From: Bacillaceae bacterium JMAK1 | Lineage (GTDB): Bacteria > Bacillota > Bacilli > Bacillales > Marinococcaceae | Reading direction: 5' to 3' | NCBI GenBank assembly: GCA_012970285.1 | Contig: JIBW01000007.1 | Span: 62,001 to 126,000, forward strand | Length of the DNA: 64,000 bases | In this document: in pieces, positions 41,991 through 50,004 of the stretch | How the letters are laid out: each line of letters starts with the position of its first letter | Numbering within the stretch: position 1 is the first letter of the stretch | Translations under genes and position numbers: made by a program | The notes under the pieces: generated by a model | Seen by the model: the letters and a program-made list of their open reading frames with translations, nothing else | Told to the model about the DNA's origin: nothing | Database searches by the model: none

Positions 41991-43535
41991 ATGAATAAGG
42001 AAATAAACGAAACGATTGCAGTGCTCGATTTCGGTGGGCAATACAATCAATTGATTACGCGACGTATTCGCGACTTAGGTGTGTACAGTGAACTGTATCC
42101 TAATACAGTTACAGCGGAAGAGTTAAAGCAACTCGACTTAAAAGGGATCATCTTCTCAGGTGGACCGAACAGCGCGTACGTAGAAGGCGCTCCAAGTTGC
42201 GACCCTGAGATTTATGAATTAGGTATCCCAATTCTTGGAATTTGTTACGGAATGCAGTTGATGACGCATGATTTTGGTGGAAAAGTAGAGGCTGCTAACC
42301 ATCGAGAGTACGGAAAAGCGACAATGACTGTACAAAATCGTGACGTAAAGATCCATAAAGATTTACCAGAAGAGCAACTCGTATGGATGAGTCACGGTGA
42401 TAAAATCGTTGCACCGCCAGAAGGTTTTACAGTTGATGCAACAAGCCCGTCTTGCCCAGTAGCTGCAATGAGCAACGTTGAAAAGAACCTTTACGGTGTA
42501 CAATATCATCCAGAAGTTCGTCATACTGAACACGGCAATGCATTGCTCAAAAACTTCGTTTATGAAGTTTGTAGCGCAAGTGGCGAGTGGTCGATGGAAA
42601 ACTTCATCGATATGGAAGTTGAGAAAATCAAAGAAGCAGTTGGCGACAAAAAAGTTCTTTGTGCACTAAGTGGCGGGGTTGATTCGTCCGTTACAGCAAT
42701 GCTCGTTCACCGTGCCATTGGAGATCAATTAACGTGTATGTTTATTGATCACGGTCTTTTGCGTAAAAACGAAGGCGATATGGTTATGGAAATGTTCGAA
42801 GGGAAGTTCGATATTAAAGTGGTTCGTATTGACGCAGCGGATCGTTTTCTTGGAAAACTTAGCGGTGTAAGCGACCCTGAACAAAAGCGTAAAATCATCG
42901 GTAACGAGTTTATTTACTTGTTCGAAGAAGAAGCGGACAAGCTAGAGAACATGAATTTCTTAGCGCAAGGTACGCTTTACACGGACGTTATTGAAAGTGG
43001 TACTGCAACAGCAGAAACAATTAAGTCACATCACAATGTTGGTGGTCTTCCAGAAGAGATGCGCCTAGACTTGATTGAGCCATTAAACACACTCTTCAAA
43101 GATGAAGTTCGCGCGCTTGGTAAAGAGCTCGGCTTACCAGAGAACTTCGTTTGGCGTCAGCCATTCCCGGGACCAGGTCTTGGAATTCGCGTACTTGGAG
43201 AGATTACAGAAGACAAGCTCGAGATTGTACGTGAATCGGATGCGGTTCTTCATGAAGTCTTAAAAGCACACGGTTTAGATAAAGAGATTTGGCAATTCTT
43301 CACAGCACTTCCGGACATGAGAAGTGTAGGCGTTATGGGAGACTCTAGAACGTACGATTACACGGTCGGTGTTCGTGCCGTCACATCTATTGATGGAATG
43401 ACTTCAGACTGGGCGAGAATCCCGCACCACGTCCTTGAAGAAATTTCAGTAAGAATTGTTAACGAAGTACCGAATGTCAATCGCGTTGTTTACGATATTA
43501 CGAGTAAGCCACCTGCGACGATTGAGTGGGAATAA
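41991..43535 (+). CDS. guaA: GMP synthase (glutamine-hydrolysing)
   Basis: Last enzyme of GMP synthesis: XMP + glutamine + ATP to GMP. The 514-aa protein has the class I amidotransferase domain (about 8-200; nucleophile Cys in GICYGMQL, His in QYHPEV), the ATP pyrophosphatase domain (SGGVDSS P-loop) and the dimerisation domain with [13 protein letters not shown], ending in the conserved [12 protein letters not shown] at 41991 is 7 nt from GAGG; ATG at 41988 is also in frame. A PurBox-containing promoter lies upstream and a strong terminator follows. Confidence 0.98.
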   Translation: MNKEINETIAVLDFGGQYNQLITRRIRDLGVYSELYPNTVTAEELKQLDLKGIIFSGGPNSAYVEGAPSCDPEIYELGIPILGICYGMQLMTHDFGGKVEAANHREYGKATMTVQNRDVKIHKDLPEEQLVWMSHGDKIVAPPEGFTVDATSPSCPVAAMSNVEKNLYGVQYHPEVRHTEHGNALLKNFVYEVCSASGEWSMENFIDMEVEKIKEAVGDKKVLCALSGGVDSSVTAMLVHRAIGDQLTCMFIDHGLLRKNEGDMVMEMFEGKFDIKVVRIDAADRFLGKLSGVSDPEQKRKIIGNEFIYLFEEEADKLENMNFLAQGTLYTDVIESGTATAETIKSHHNVGGLPEEMRLDLIEPLNTLFKDEVRALGKELGLPENFVWRQPFPGPGLGIRVLGEITEDKLEIVRESDAVLHEVLKAHGLDKEIWQFFTALPDMRSVGVMGDSRTYDYTVGVRAVTSIDGMTSDWARIPHHVLEEISVRIVNEVPNVNRVVYDITSKPPATIEWE

Positions 43536-43544
43536 CGTATAATG

Positions 43545-43578
43545 GAGATGCCTAAAGTTACTTAGGCATCTCTTTTTT
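43545..43578 (+). terminator. Intrinsic terminator after guaA
   Basis: GAGATGCCTAA (43545-43555) and TTAGGCATCTC (43562-43572) pair perfectly; TTTTTT follows. Confidence 0.93.
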
Positions 43579-43595
43579 GGTGAGGGGGAAGGTAC

Positions 43596-44189
43596 GTGTA
43601 CACGATCAAACGACTCGATCAACTCGATGAGTCTTATAAACAACAAGCAGCGAGCGTGTTGATTCAATCGTTTAAAGAAGATTTTGCAATCTTTAATAAA
43701 GATGAGCGATCTCTTTCTTTAGATATTGCCGATAGTTTTAGAAGCGAGCACGTTTACGTTGCGATTAGTGACGAAGAAGTACTAGGACTCGCGGCCTTCT
43801 CAACGAAGCATCGTTATTCGCAAGTGAGTACACTAATACGGTCGGTTCGAGCTTTCGGTTTTTTGAAAGGATATTTGTTTGCGAAAGCGATTAAAACGAA
43901 ACCTGTCTCGATTGAAAGCGATCAATGTTACATTGAAGACGTTGCAACATCTCCGAGTCATCGTAAAAAGGGTGTTGCTCATGCCATTATTACTCATCTC
44001 ATGCAACATGAACCGTACTCAGAGTTTATTTTAGAAGTGTATCAAACTAATAAAAGTGCAATTTCCGTTTACGAATCGTTAGGGTTTGAGACGTACAGCA
44101 TGGGACAAGATAAACTATGGTTTATTAAATTAAGTGAAAATCAGCGCAAACAATACATGAAACGGAGCGTTCGAGCAAATTCTTTGTAA
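43596..44189 (+). CDS. GNAT-family N-acetyltransferase
   Basis: A 197-aa GNAT enzyme. The acetyl-CoA motif is CYIEDVATSPSHRKKGVAHAIITHLM, and NKSAISVYESLGFETYSMGQDKLWF is motif B. GTG start at 43596 after GAGGGGGAAGG. It lies between guaA and the DsbA-like gene, each apparently separately transcribed. Substrate unknown. Confidence 0.85.
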   Translation: MYTIKRLDQLDESYKQQAASVLIQSFKEDFAIFNKDERSLSLDIADSFRSEHVYVAISDEEVLGLAAFSTKHRYSQVSTLIRSVRAFGFLKGYLFAKAIKTKPVSIESDQCYIEDVATSPSHRKKGVAHAIITHLMQHEPYSEFILEVYQTNKSAISVYESLGFETYSMGQDKLWFIKLSENQRKQYMKRSVRANSL

Positions 44190-44234
44190 GAAGGTCACAA
44201 ATCAATTATCGTAAATGATAAAGGGGGACTTAAC

Positions 44235-44927
44235 ATGAATATTGAAGTATGGTCAGATATCGCCTGTCCATTTTGTTATATTGGAAAAAGAAAATTCGAG
44301 ATGGCTTTGGATCAATTCACGGATAAAGAGAACGTCAATGTGACGTACAAAAGCTTCCAGCTCCAACCGGACGCTGACGTGCACACGACAGAAACGTTAA
44401 ATGAGCAACTAGAGAAGAAATTCGGTCAAGGTCCAGAACAAGTTGTTGCAATGCAACAACAAGTCGTCGAACAAGCAAACGATGTTAACCTTGATTATCA
44501 TATGGATGACGTGAAACCGACGAACACGGAATCTGCTCATCGCCTCATTCATTATGCAAAAGAACACGGCAAAATGGCTGAGATGAAAGAAGAGTTGCTA
44601 AAAGCGTACTTTATCGAAGGGAAGCACGTCGGAGAGCACGAACAATTAGCCACTCTTGCAGAACGAGTGGGACTAAATAAAGAAACCGCATTGACGATTC
44701 TTGAAAGCGGCGCTTACAAAGAGGCTGTACAGCAAGACATTCAAGAAGGCGCCCAACTAGGTGTACAAGGCGTTCCATTCTTTGTGTTCAACCGTAAGTA
44801 TGCCGTATCAGGCGCCCAACCGCCTGAAGCCTTCCTTGAGGTGCTGAACAAAGTGCACGATGAAGAGAAAGATCAAGGACTCAAAGTGATGAACCAAGGC
44901 GATGCGTGTACGGATGAATCATGCTAA
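44235..44927 (+). CDS. DsbA-family oxidoreductase (FrnE-like)
   Basis: Cytosolic thioredoxin-fold protein, 230 aa, of the DsbA/FrnE subfamily. The active site is Cys11-Pro-Phe-Cys14 in SDIACPFCYIGKRKFE, with the cis-Pro loop GVQGVPFFVFN. No signal peptide, so it acts in the cytosol as a thiol isomerase or in stress protection; related enzymes isomerise 2-hydroxychromene-2-carboxylate. A C-terminal CTDESC adds two more cysteines, as in FrnE. AAAGGGGGA lies upstream. Confidence 0.9.
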   Translation: MNIEVWSDIACPFCYIGKRKFEMALDQFTDKENVNVTYKSFQLQPDADVHTTETLNEQLEKKFGQGPEQVVAMQQQVVEQANDVNLDYHMDDVKPTNTESAHRLIHYAKEHGKMAEMKEELLKAYFIEGKHVGEHEQLATLAERVGLNKETALTILESGAYKEAVQQDIQEGAQLGVQGVPFFVFNRKYAVSGAQPPEAFLEVLNKVHDEEKDQGLKVMNQGDACTDESC

Positions 44928-44934
44928 TTAAGTG

Positions 44935-44960
44935 AACCTCAGCAATGGGGTTCTTTTTTT
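44935..44960 (+). terminator. Intrinsic terminator after the FrnE-like gene
   Basis: GAACCTCA (44935-44942), GCAA tetraloop, TGGGGTTC (44947-44954), then seven T. Confidence 0.88.
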
Positions 44961-44977
44961 ATTTGTGATTAGGACTT

Positions 44978-45056
44978 AAATACGAACGAATGGTAATTTA
45001 GTCATTTTAATGTTCGTATTTTACTTGACTTCAATGATATAGGCTGATAGTATAAT
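44978..45056 (+). promoter_or_regulatory. Paired PurBoxes and pbuG promoter
   Basis: AAATACGAACGAAT (44978-44991) and the inverted AATGTTCGTATTTT (45009-45022) are separated by 17 nt, the 16-17-nt spacing known for PurR box pairs. They are followed by TTGACT (45025-45030) and TAGTAT (45048-45053, 17-bp spacer) or TATAAT (45051-45056). PurR should repress initiation here. Confidence 0.85.
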
Positions 45057-45076
45057 TATAGACAAAATCATCAATG

Positions 45077-45153
45077 ATACCTCATATAACAACAAGGATA
45101 TGGCTTGTAAGTCTCTACCAAGACACCGTAAATGTCTTGACTATGATCGGTAT
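45077..45153 (+). ncRNA. Guanine riboswitch aptamer
   Basis: Purine-riboswitch core in the pbuG leader. P1 is formed by 45077-45086 (ATACCTCATA) and 45142-45153 with a 2-nt bulge. P2 is ACAAG/CTTGT with loop GATATGG. P3 is CAAGAC/GTCTTG with loop ACCGTAAAT. Conserved junctions TATAA, AAGTCTCTACC and GACTATGA are present. The specificity base equivalent to C74 of the xpt riboswitch is C at 45141, so it should bind guanine or hypoxanthine rather than adenine. A terminator follows 35 nt downstream. Confidence 0.95.
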
Positions 45154-45187
45154 ACTTTTGACTTCTTTACTCTTACAAAAGTGATCG

Positions 45188-45218
45188 GTCGTCTTGCTAT
45201 TAGGCAGCGACTTTTTTT
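45188..45218 (+). terminator. Riboswitch-controlled attenuator
   Basis: GTCG...CGAC outer and TGC/GCA inner helices (45188-45211) followed by seven T. ACTTTTG and CAAAAGT, just 5', can pair with each other (about 45154-45182) as part of the alternative fold. Guanine binding should favour the terminator and switch pbuG off. Confidence 0.85.
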
Positions 45219-45259
45219 ATTTTGAGGAAATCAGAACTTACAATCAGGGGGCAAAGAGG

Positions 45260-46567
45260 TTGAAGAATTACTTTGAATTTGAAAAGCACAATACATCGTA
45301 TAAAAAGGAAACGTTAGCTGGTTTTACGACGTTTCTTGCTATGGCTTACATCTTAGCGGTTAACCCACTGATTCTCGGTGACGCGGGCATGGATGCGAAT
45401 GCAGTCTTTGTTGCAACGGCCATTGCTGCAGCGATTGGTTCACTTGTAATGGGAGTTTGGGGAAAATACCCGATTGCTCTAGCACCAGGTATGGGGCTGA
45501 ATGCATTCTTCGCTTATACTGTCGTTTTAGGTATGGGGATTGATTGGCAAATTGCTTTGTTCGGAGTATTTCTTTCTGGTATTATTTTTCTAATTATTAC
45601 GTTGTTCAAAATCCGTGAAGTAATTATTAATGCGATCCCAGCTGAAATGAAGTATGCAGCGGGTGCTGGTATCGGTTTGTTTATCGCTTTTATCGGGATG
45701 CAAAATGCTGAAATTATCGTTCCAGATCCAGCGACACTCGTTAGTCTTGGAGATTTTAGAAATCCTTATACGTTTTTAGCCGTGTTTGGTGTGATTGTGA
45801 CTGCCTGTTTAATGGTACTTAACATTAAGGGCGGAGTATTCTTCGGTATGGTCATCACAGCGGTCGCGGGAATGCTTTTCGGTCTTATTTCACCTCCTTC
45901 TGGTATTATTAGTTCAATTCCAAGCTTAGCACCAACGTTTGGAGCCGCGTTTACCCATTTAGGTGAAGTTCAGTGGACAACAGAAATGATCTTGCAACTC
46001 TCAATTGTAGTACTGACGTTTTTATTCATTGATTTCTTTGATACAGCGGGAACGCTTTATGCAGTTGCAAATCAAGCTGGCTTTATTAAAGATAATAAAT
46101 TACCGAACGCAGGGCGCGCGCTACTTTCTGATGCGTCAGCAACGTCTGTTGGTGCAATTCTCGGTACGTCAACAACGACGGCATATGTCGAATCATCTGC
46201 CGGTGTTGCAGCCGGTGGTCGAACAGGATTTACAGCGATTGTAACAGCAGGGTTTTTCCTGGTTTCGTTGTTCTTCTCACCGTTACTTGAAGTTGTAACG
46301 TCACACGTTACGGCAGCTGCACTGATTATCGTAGGTGTGTTAATGGCATCGGCTCTACGCCTTATTGAATGGGATCGTATTGAAATTGCCATTCCAGCAT
46401 TTCTTGTGGTGGTCGGTATGCCACTTGCTTACAGTATCGCGAGCGGGATTGCACTTGGGTTCATGTTCTACCCAATCACAATGATCCTTGCAGGAAAAGG
46501 GAAAGAAGTTCACTCGATTATGTATTTCCTATTCTTCGTCTTTGCTGGATATTTGTTCTTCTTATAA
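45260..46567 (+). CDS. pbuG: Guanine/hypoxanthine permease PbuG
   Basis: Purine-base:H+ symporter of the NCS2 AzgA-like family, 435 aa, about 12-14 spans. Typical features: ETLAGFTTFLAMAYILAVNP at the N-terminus, ALAPGMGLNAFFAYTV, DFFDTAGTLYAVANQAG and GTSTTTAYVESSAGVAAGGRTG. TTG start at 45260 follows AGGGGG by 8 nt; an upstream ATG at 45194 lies inside the attenuator and is not a start. Controlled twice, by PurBoxes at the promoter and by the guanine riboswitch. Confidence 0.96.
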   Translation: MKNYFEFEKHNTSYKKETLAGFTTFLAMAYILAVNPLILGDAGMDANAVFVATAIAAAIGSLVMGVWGKYPIALAPGMGLNAFFAYTVVLGMGIDWQIALFGVFLSGIIFLIITLFKIREVIINAIPAEMKYAAGAGIGLFIAFIGMQNAEIIVPDPATLVSLGDFRNPYTFLAVFGVIVTACLMVLNIKGGVFFGMVITAVAGMLFGLISPPSGIISSIPSLAPTFGAAFTHLGEVQWTTEMILQLSIVVLTFLFIDFFDTAGTLYAVANQAGFIKDNKLPNAGRALLSDASATSVGAILGTSTTTAYVESSAGVAAGGRTGFTAIVTAGFFLVSLFFSPLLEVVTSHVTAAALIIVGVLMASALRLIEWDRIEIAIPAFLVVVGMPLAYSIASGIALGFMFYPITMILAGKGKEVHSIMYFLFFVFAGYLFFL

Positions 46568-46578
46568 CTCAAAATGTC

Positions 46579-46611
46579 GACAAGCGATCGTCAATCGCTT
46601 GTCTTTTTTTT
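46579..46611 (+). terminator. Intrinsic terminator after pbuG
   Basis: GACAAGCGAT (46579-46588) and ATCGCTTGTC (46594-46603) pair perfectly; eight T follow. Confidence 0.93.
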
Positions 46612-46677
46612 ATGAGTAAATGTATGGCAACTCGGACAAAATAGTGCCAGTTACATAGAGGAAGGAACGAAGAACGA

Positions 46678-47163
46678 ATGAAACGAGTTGCACGACGATT
46701 AGCTTTCATGATGATGGTCACATTGCTCGTAACAACAGTTACCGATCACGTAAAAGCAGAAAACGTAGGTCCATTTACATCAACGTTAACGAATACTGAA
46801 GGAGAACGAATTGGCATTGCCTACTTTGAACCTGACGATGAAGGAGTTCGAGTTCATTTTAGTGTTTCGGGTCTAGAGCCGAACAGAATATATGAATTTA
46901 ATTTCCATGAGCATGCAACGTGTGAGGCACCGCTGTTTACGAGCGCAGGTGATGTATTTAATCCTACAGGTAAACAGCAAAACGTTGCAGGGGAGTTGCC
47001 GAGCATTCGAACAGACAGTAACGGACGCTATAGCGATTCTTTGGTTGCTGAACATGCTAGTCTAGACACGATGGATCTTACAAATCCGGCGCTTGAAGAA
47101 GGGTCTTCGCTCGTTTTACAAGCGGAAGGCGAACGGATTGCATGTGGCGTAGTACAATACTAA
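46678..47163 (+). CDS. Exported Cu/Zn-SOD-like protein lacking most metal ligands
   Basis: A 161-aa protein with a signal peptide (about 1-27, ending DHVKAE) and a SodC-like domain. Aligned by hand to human SOD1, His77 and His79 (FHEH) match Cu ligands H46/H48, and Cys82 and Cys156 match the conserved disulfide. The bridging His63 position is Val94 (TSAGDVFNP), His71 falls on Gln (PTGKQQN), His80 is Val103, Asp83 is Glu106 and His120 is Gln148. All zinc-only ligands and two copper ligands are therefore gone. B. subtilis YojM is a known relative with reduced ligands. Dismutase activity is doubtful; a structural or copper-binding role is possible. Confidence 0.8.
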   Translation: MKRVARRLAFMMMVTLLVTTVTDHVKAENVGPFTSTLTNTEGERIGIAYFEPDDEGVRVHFSVSGLEPNRIYEFNFHEHATCEAPLFTSAGDVFNPTGKQQNVAGELPSIRTDSNGRYSDSLVAEHASLDTMDLTNPALEEGSSLVLQAEGERIACGVVQY

Positions 47164-47179
47164 AAAATACACACGATAA

Positions 47180-47217
47180 AAAACTGCCGATTTGGATGGA
47201 TTCCAATCGGCAGTTTT
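47180..47217. terminator. Bidirectional intrinsic terminator
   Basis: AAAACTGCCGATT (47180-47192) and AATCGGCAGTTTT (47205-47217) pair perfectly, extended inside by TGGA/TTCCA and outside by GATA/TATC. It lies between the convergent SOD-like gene and csaA. Confidence 0.9.
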
Positions 47218-47227
47218 CTATCGTACG

Positions 47228-47560
47228 TCATGCTACGGGTGTTCCGTTTGGTACGGGTTGGTCAGGGGTGAGCAAGATGACGTCTCCTTTTTCAGGTACT
47301 GCGCCAATGACGAGAACGTCTGATTTAAATCCCGCAACTTTTCGAGGCGGAAAATTAACGACGGCAGTCACTTGCTGACCAATCATTTGTTCCGGTTCAT
47401 ACCGAGCGGTAATTTGTGCACTTGATTGCTTAACGCCAATCTCTTCTCCGAAATCAATGGTCATTGCAATTGCTGGAACTTTCGCTTTTGCTAGCGGCTC
47501 AGCGGTAAGAACTGTACCGACGCGAATATCTAATTTCAACAAATCTTCAATGGTAGCCAT
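47228..47560 (-). CDS. csaA: CsaA export chaperone / tRNA-binding domain protein
   Basis: A 110-aa protein consisting of a single tRNA-binding (Trbp111/EMAP-II-like OB) domain: LDIRVGTVLTAEPL at the start and ITARYEPEQMIGQQVTAVVNFPPRKVAGFKSDVLVIGA, ending in the PDQPVPNGTPV motif. CsaA dimers have chaperone activity and can bind tRNA. Length is exactly that of the family. GAGGAG lies upstream. Confidence 0.95.
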   Translation of the reverse strand: MATIEDLLKLDIRVGTVLTAEPLAKAKVPAIAMTIDFGEEIGVKQSSAQITARYEPEQMIGQQVTAVVNFPPRKVAGFKSDVLVIGAVPEKGDVILLTPDQPVPNGTPVA

Positions 47561-47590
47561 ATGTGTTCGATGTCTCCTCTATGTTTTTAC

Positions 47591-49591
47591 TTAGTGTACC
47601 GAAACTTCGGACTCTGTTTCAAGGAGTGACCAATTCTGATTGTCGACTAAGTTCCAATTTTCTTGATCAGACGGGCGAATCCACCAACCTTTTCCGTTAG
47701 AACTACTCGTTAGATAGCGAAAACGGATGAGTACTTCTTCTTCTGTTAGATGTTCAATTGAGGCTTCCGCTTCAACCCAATGATTTTTCGTTGAGCCGAT
47801 CCAAGTGTGATGCATTGTTTTTGTATAGTGATTAATGGCGATCGTTACAGGCAGTGGTTCCCATGTGTTCCCATCATCTGTAGAGAATTCTACGAAGCCT
47901 TGATCACGTGCAATATCATTAAGAATATCAAAGGAAGTATTAAAGACTAGACGGTCTGTCATATGAGTGTCAAATTCGAAAACAAGTTCACTACTCGTGT
48001 TGCTACTCATACCAGAGTACCAAGTGTCACCACCAAACGGATGGCTATATGGAATGGAACGTATGAATTGTTGAACGAGATCGTGACGCACGCCATTAAT
48101 GGAACCTTCGTCTCTAGTAGGATGTACGCGATTCGTTAAGAAAATAACAAACGAGTCTGTCAGAGGATCAAGGACAAATGAAGTACCCGTGAAGCCGGTA
48201 TGACCAACGGTCGATGGTGAAGAAAGGCCAGCCATAAACCAGCCGCGGTTTACATTCCAACCTAAGCTTTGACCGAGATGTGATTCTGTTATGATCTGAT
48301 CTTCCATCATCAATTGAACGGATTCAGGCTGTAGCACTTGTGCATCGCCGTAACTGCCACCATTAATCATCGTTTGTAAGAAGATTGCAAGATCATAGGC
48401 GGTACTAAAGAGACCAGCGTGACCGGCAATACCGTTTAAGGCAGCTGCCTTCTCATCATGAACGTCTCCCCAAACGAGTCCGCGATCAGGACTGTATTCT
48501 GTCGGAGCAATTGTATGTAGCTCTCTATCCGGATTAAACATCGTATCAGTCATGCCAAGCGGAGTTGTAATCGATTCCTCAACATACGTATCGAATGATT
48601 GCTCACTAACAACTTCCACGATTCTACCGAGAATCATCATACCAACATCGCTATAAACCATTTGTGTTCCTGGTGTGTAAACTGTCTCCAAAGACAGAAT
48701 GGCTTCCCACATCTTTCCTTGTTCCTCATAAGTAGCTAATGAAATTGAAGCTGGAAGACCGGAAGTATGAGTAAGCAGCTGTTCGATTGTAATCGTGTCT
48801 TTATCTGGATGAGTAGAAAACTCTGGAAGGTAATTAATAACCTCATCATCAATAGAAAGACGATTCGTCTCATGGAGTTGCATAATGGCTGTTGCTGTAA
48901 ATGTCTTCGTTAACGAAGCGAGATCAAACAACATATCGTTGGTCATTGCAATTGTGTCTTCGCTAGAAAGGGGTTCGCCGATTGCATCGTACTTGTACGA
49001 ATCTCCAATCGAGTCATGGAATACAATGTCTCCGTCTTTAGCTATGAGTGTGACAGCACCTGGGTACAGTTTATCTTGAAGTCCGGTGGTCATTACATCT
49101 TGTACTTTCTTTAGTTCGTCATCGTTAAGGTTCGATTCTTCAGGAAGTGTGTAGTGAAGTTGTGTAGTATCAAGCCGGTCTGCCCAATCGGAATCATACG
49201 AAAAGTATAACGTGTCATGCCGATGAAGAAAGTAATTGGTTAACGTACGTAGTTGTTCGTAACTCGTTTCATTAAGACGATTTTGATCACGGTATTCAGC
49301 AAGTGACTGTTGAAATTCAAGCATGTACGAATGAAGCTTCTCTTCGGTCGGATCTTTTAAGAAAAAACGCATGACTGTTAACTCGCGTTGTAGGTCGCTC
49401 GCCAACCGACGATCAGTAAAGAGGCCTTGTCGTTCAAGACGTGAGATGGCTAATTGGATGTCGCCAAGCGTTACGGACGGATGTTCTGTCAGTTCGGCGT
49501 CATTCGCTTCGGCATAGACAAGATCAGTGGAGAACATGACGGGTGACAAGATGAGAGCAATGGCTAATGTTAGTTGCAATACGGATTTCAT
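47591..49591 (-). CDS. Secreted class C beta-lactamase-fold serine hydrolase
   Basis: A 666-aa exported protein. It has a signal peptide (1-27), an N-terminal helical region of about 110 residues (DIQLAISRLERQGLFTD...), a beta-lactamase/PBP4*-type domain (about 155-510) and a C-terminal beta-rich extension (about 530-660). Catalytic motifs are SxxK at 226-229 (DLASLTKTFTATAI), Y-S-D at 313-315 in place of YxN, and HTG (VGHTGFTGTS) in place of KTG. This fits esterases or muropeptide amidases of the AmiE (YbbE)/EstB group better than true beta-lactamases. AAGGGGTG precedes ATG. It may act in cell-wall recycling. Confidence 0.85.
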   Translation of the reverse strand: MKSVLQLTLAIALILSPVMFSTDLVYAEANDAELTEHPSVTLGDIQLAISRLERQGLFTDRRLASDLQRELTVMRFFLKDPTEEKLHSYMLEFQQSLAEYRDQNRLNETSYEQLRTLTNYFLHRHDTLYFSYDSDWADRLDTTQLHYTLPEESNLNDDELKKVQDVMTTGLQDKLYPGAVTLIAKDGDIVFHDSIGDSYKYDAIGEPLSSEDTIAMTNDMLFDLASLTKTFTATAIMQLHETNRLSIDDEVINYLPEFSTHPDKDTITIEQLLTHTSGLPASISLATYEEQGKMWEAILSLETVYTPGTQMVYSDVGMMILGRIVEVVSEQSFDTYVEESITTPLGMTDTMFNPDRELHTIAPTEYSPDRGLVWGDVHDEKAAALNGIAGHAGLFSTAYDLAIFLQTMINGGSYGDAQVLQPESVQLMMEDQIITESHLGQSLGWNVNRGWFMAGLSSPSTVGHTGFTGTSFVLDPLTDSFVIFLTNRVHPTRDEGSINGVRHDLVQQFIRSIPYSHPFGGDTWYSGMSSNTSSELVFEFDTHMTDRLVFNTSFDILNDIARDQGFVEFSTDDGNTWEPLPVTIAINHYTKTMHHTWIGSTKNHWVEAEASIEHLTEEEVLIRFRYLTSSSNGKGWWIRPSDQENWNLVDNQNWSLLETESEVSVH

Positions 49592-49710
49592 GGCACACCC
49601 CTTAAAGTTAGAATAGTATAACTATTTATATCATCTCTATTGCTCTTGGAAAGGTCAAGTTAATGATAAGAAATGATGACAAGGAAGAAAGCTAGAGTTA
49701 TTCGCAACAA

Positions 49711-49752
49711 CAATAAAAAACGTACCTTCACATTGGGTTGTAAAGATACGTT
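49711..49752 (-). terminator. Terminator of the tRNA-Ala gene
   Basis: On the minus strand AACGTATCTTTACA (49739-49752) pairs with TGTGAAGGTACGTT (49719-49732) with G-U pairs, then TTTTTTATT. Confidence 0.8.
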
Positions 49753-49765
49753 AGTAACAGGTTTA

Positions 49766-49841
49766 TGGTGGAGCCAAGGGGGCTCGAACCCCTGACCTTC
49801 GCACTGCCAGCGCGACGCTCTCCCAGCTGAGCTATGGCCCC
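49766..49841 (-). tRNA. tRNA-Ala (anticodon GGC), CCA encoded
   Basis: Cloverleaf of 76 nt. Acceptor GGGGCCA pairs with TGGCTCC with one mismatch-tolerant G-T pair, then discriminator A and encoded CCA. D-arm is GCTC-AGCTGGGA-GAGC. The anticodon loop CTGGCAG reads GGC. T-arm is AGGGG-TTCGAGC-CCCCT. Alanine identity is consistent with the anticodon. It is a solitary tRNA gene with its own terminator. Confidence 0.97.
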
Positions 49842-49955
49842 AAAAATGATAATAACAATTAAAAATATACCAGTTAACTTTCATCATCGTCAAGGAATTT
49901 TCGAGTTTTTTTGACAAATTCAATGGCTCACTAATCGAGTATAAAAAAATAGTAG

Positions 49956-49986
49956 TATAAAAAAAGCACAATCATTTTGATTGTGC
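49956..49986 (-). terminator. Terminator of the amidase gene
   Basis: GCACAATCA (49966-49974) and TGATTGTGC (49978-49986) pair perfectly; on the minus strand TTTTTTT follows. Confidence 0.9.
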
Positions 49987-50004
49987 CATCATACGAGTGT
50001 TTCG

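Noticed and set aside
45194-45259. An N-terminal extension of PbuG from an ATG at 45194.
   Set aside because: It lies within the riboswitch attenuator; TTG 45260 has the ribosome site and matches the family N-terminus.
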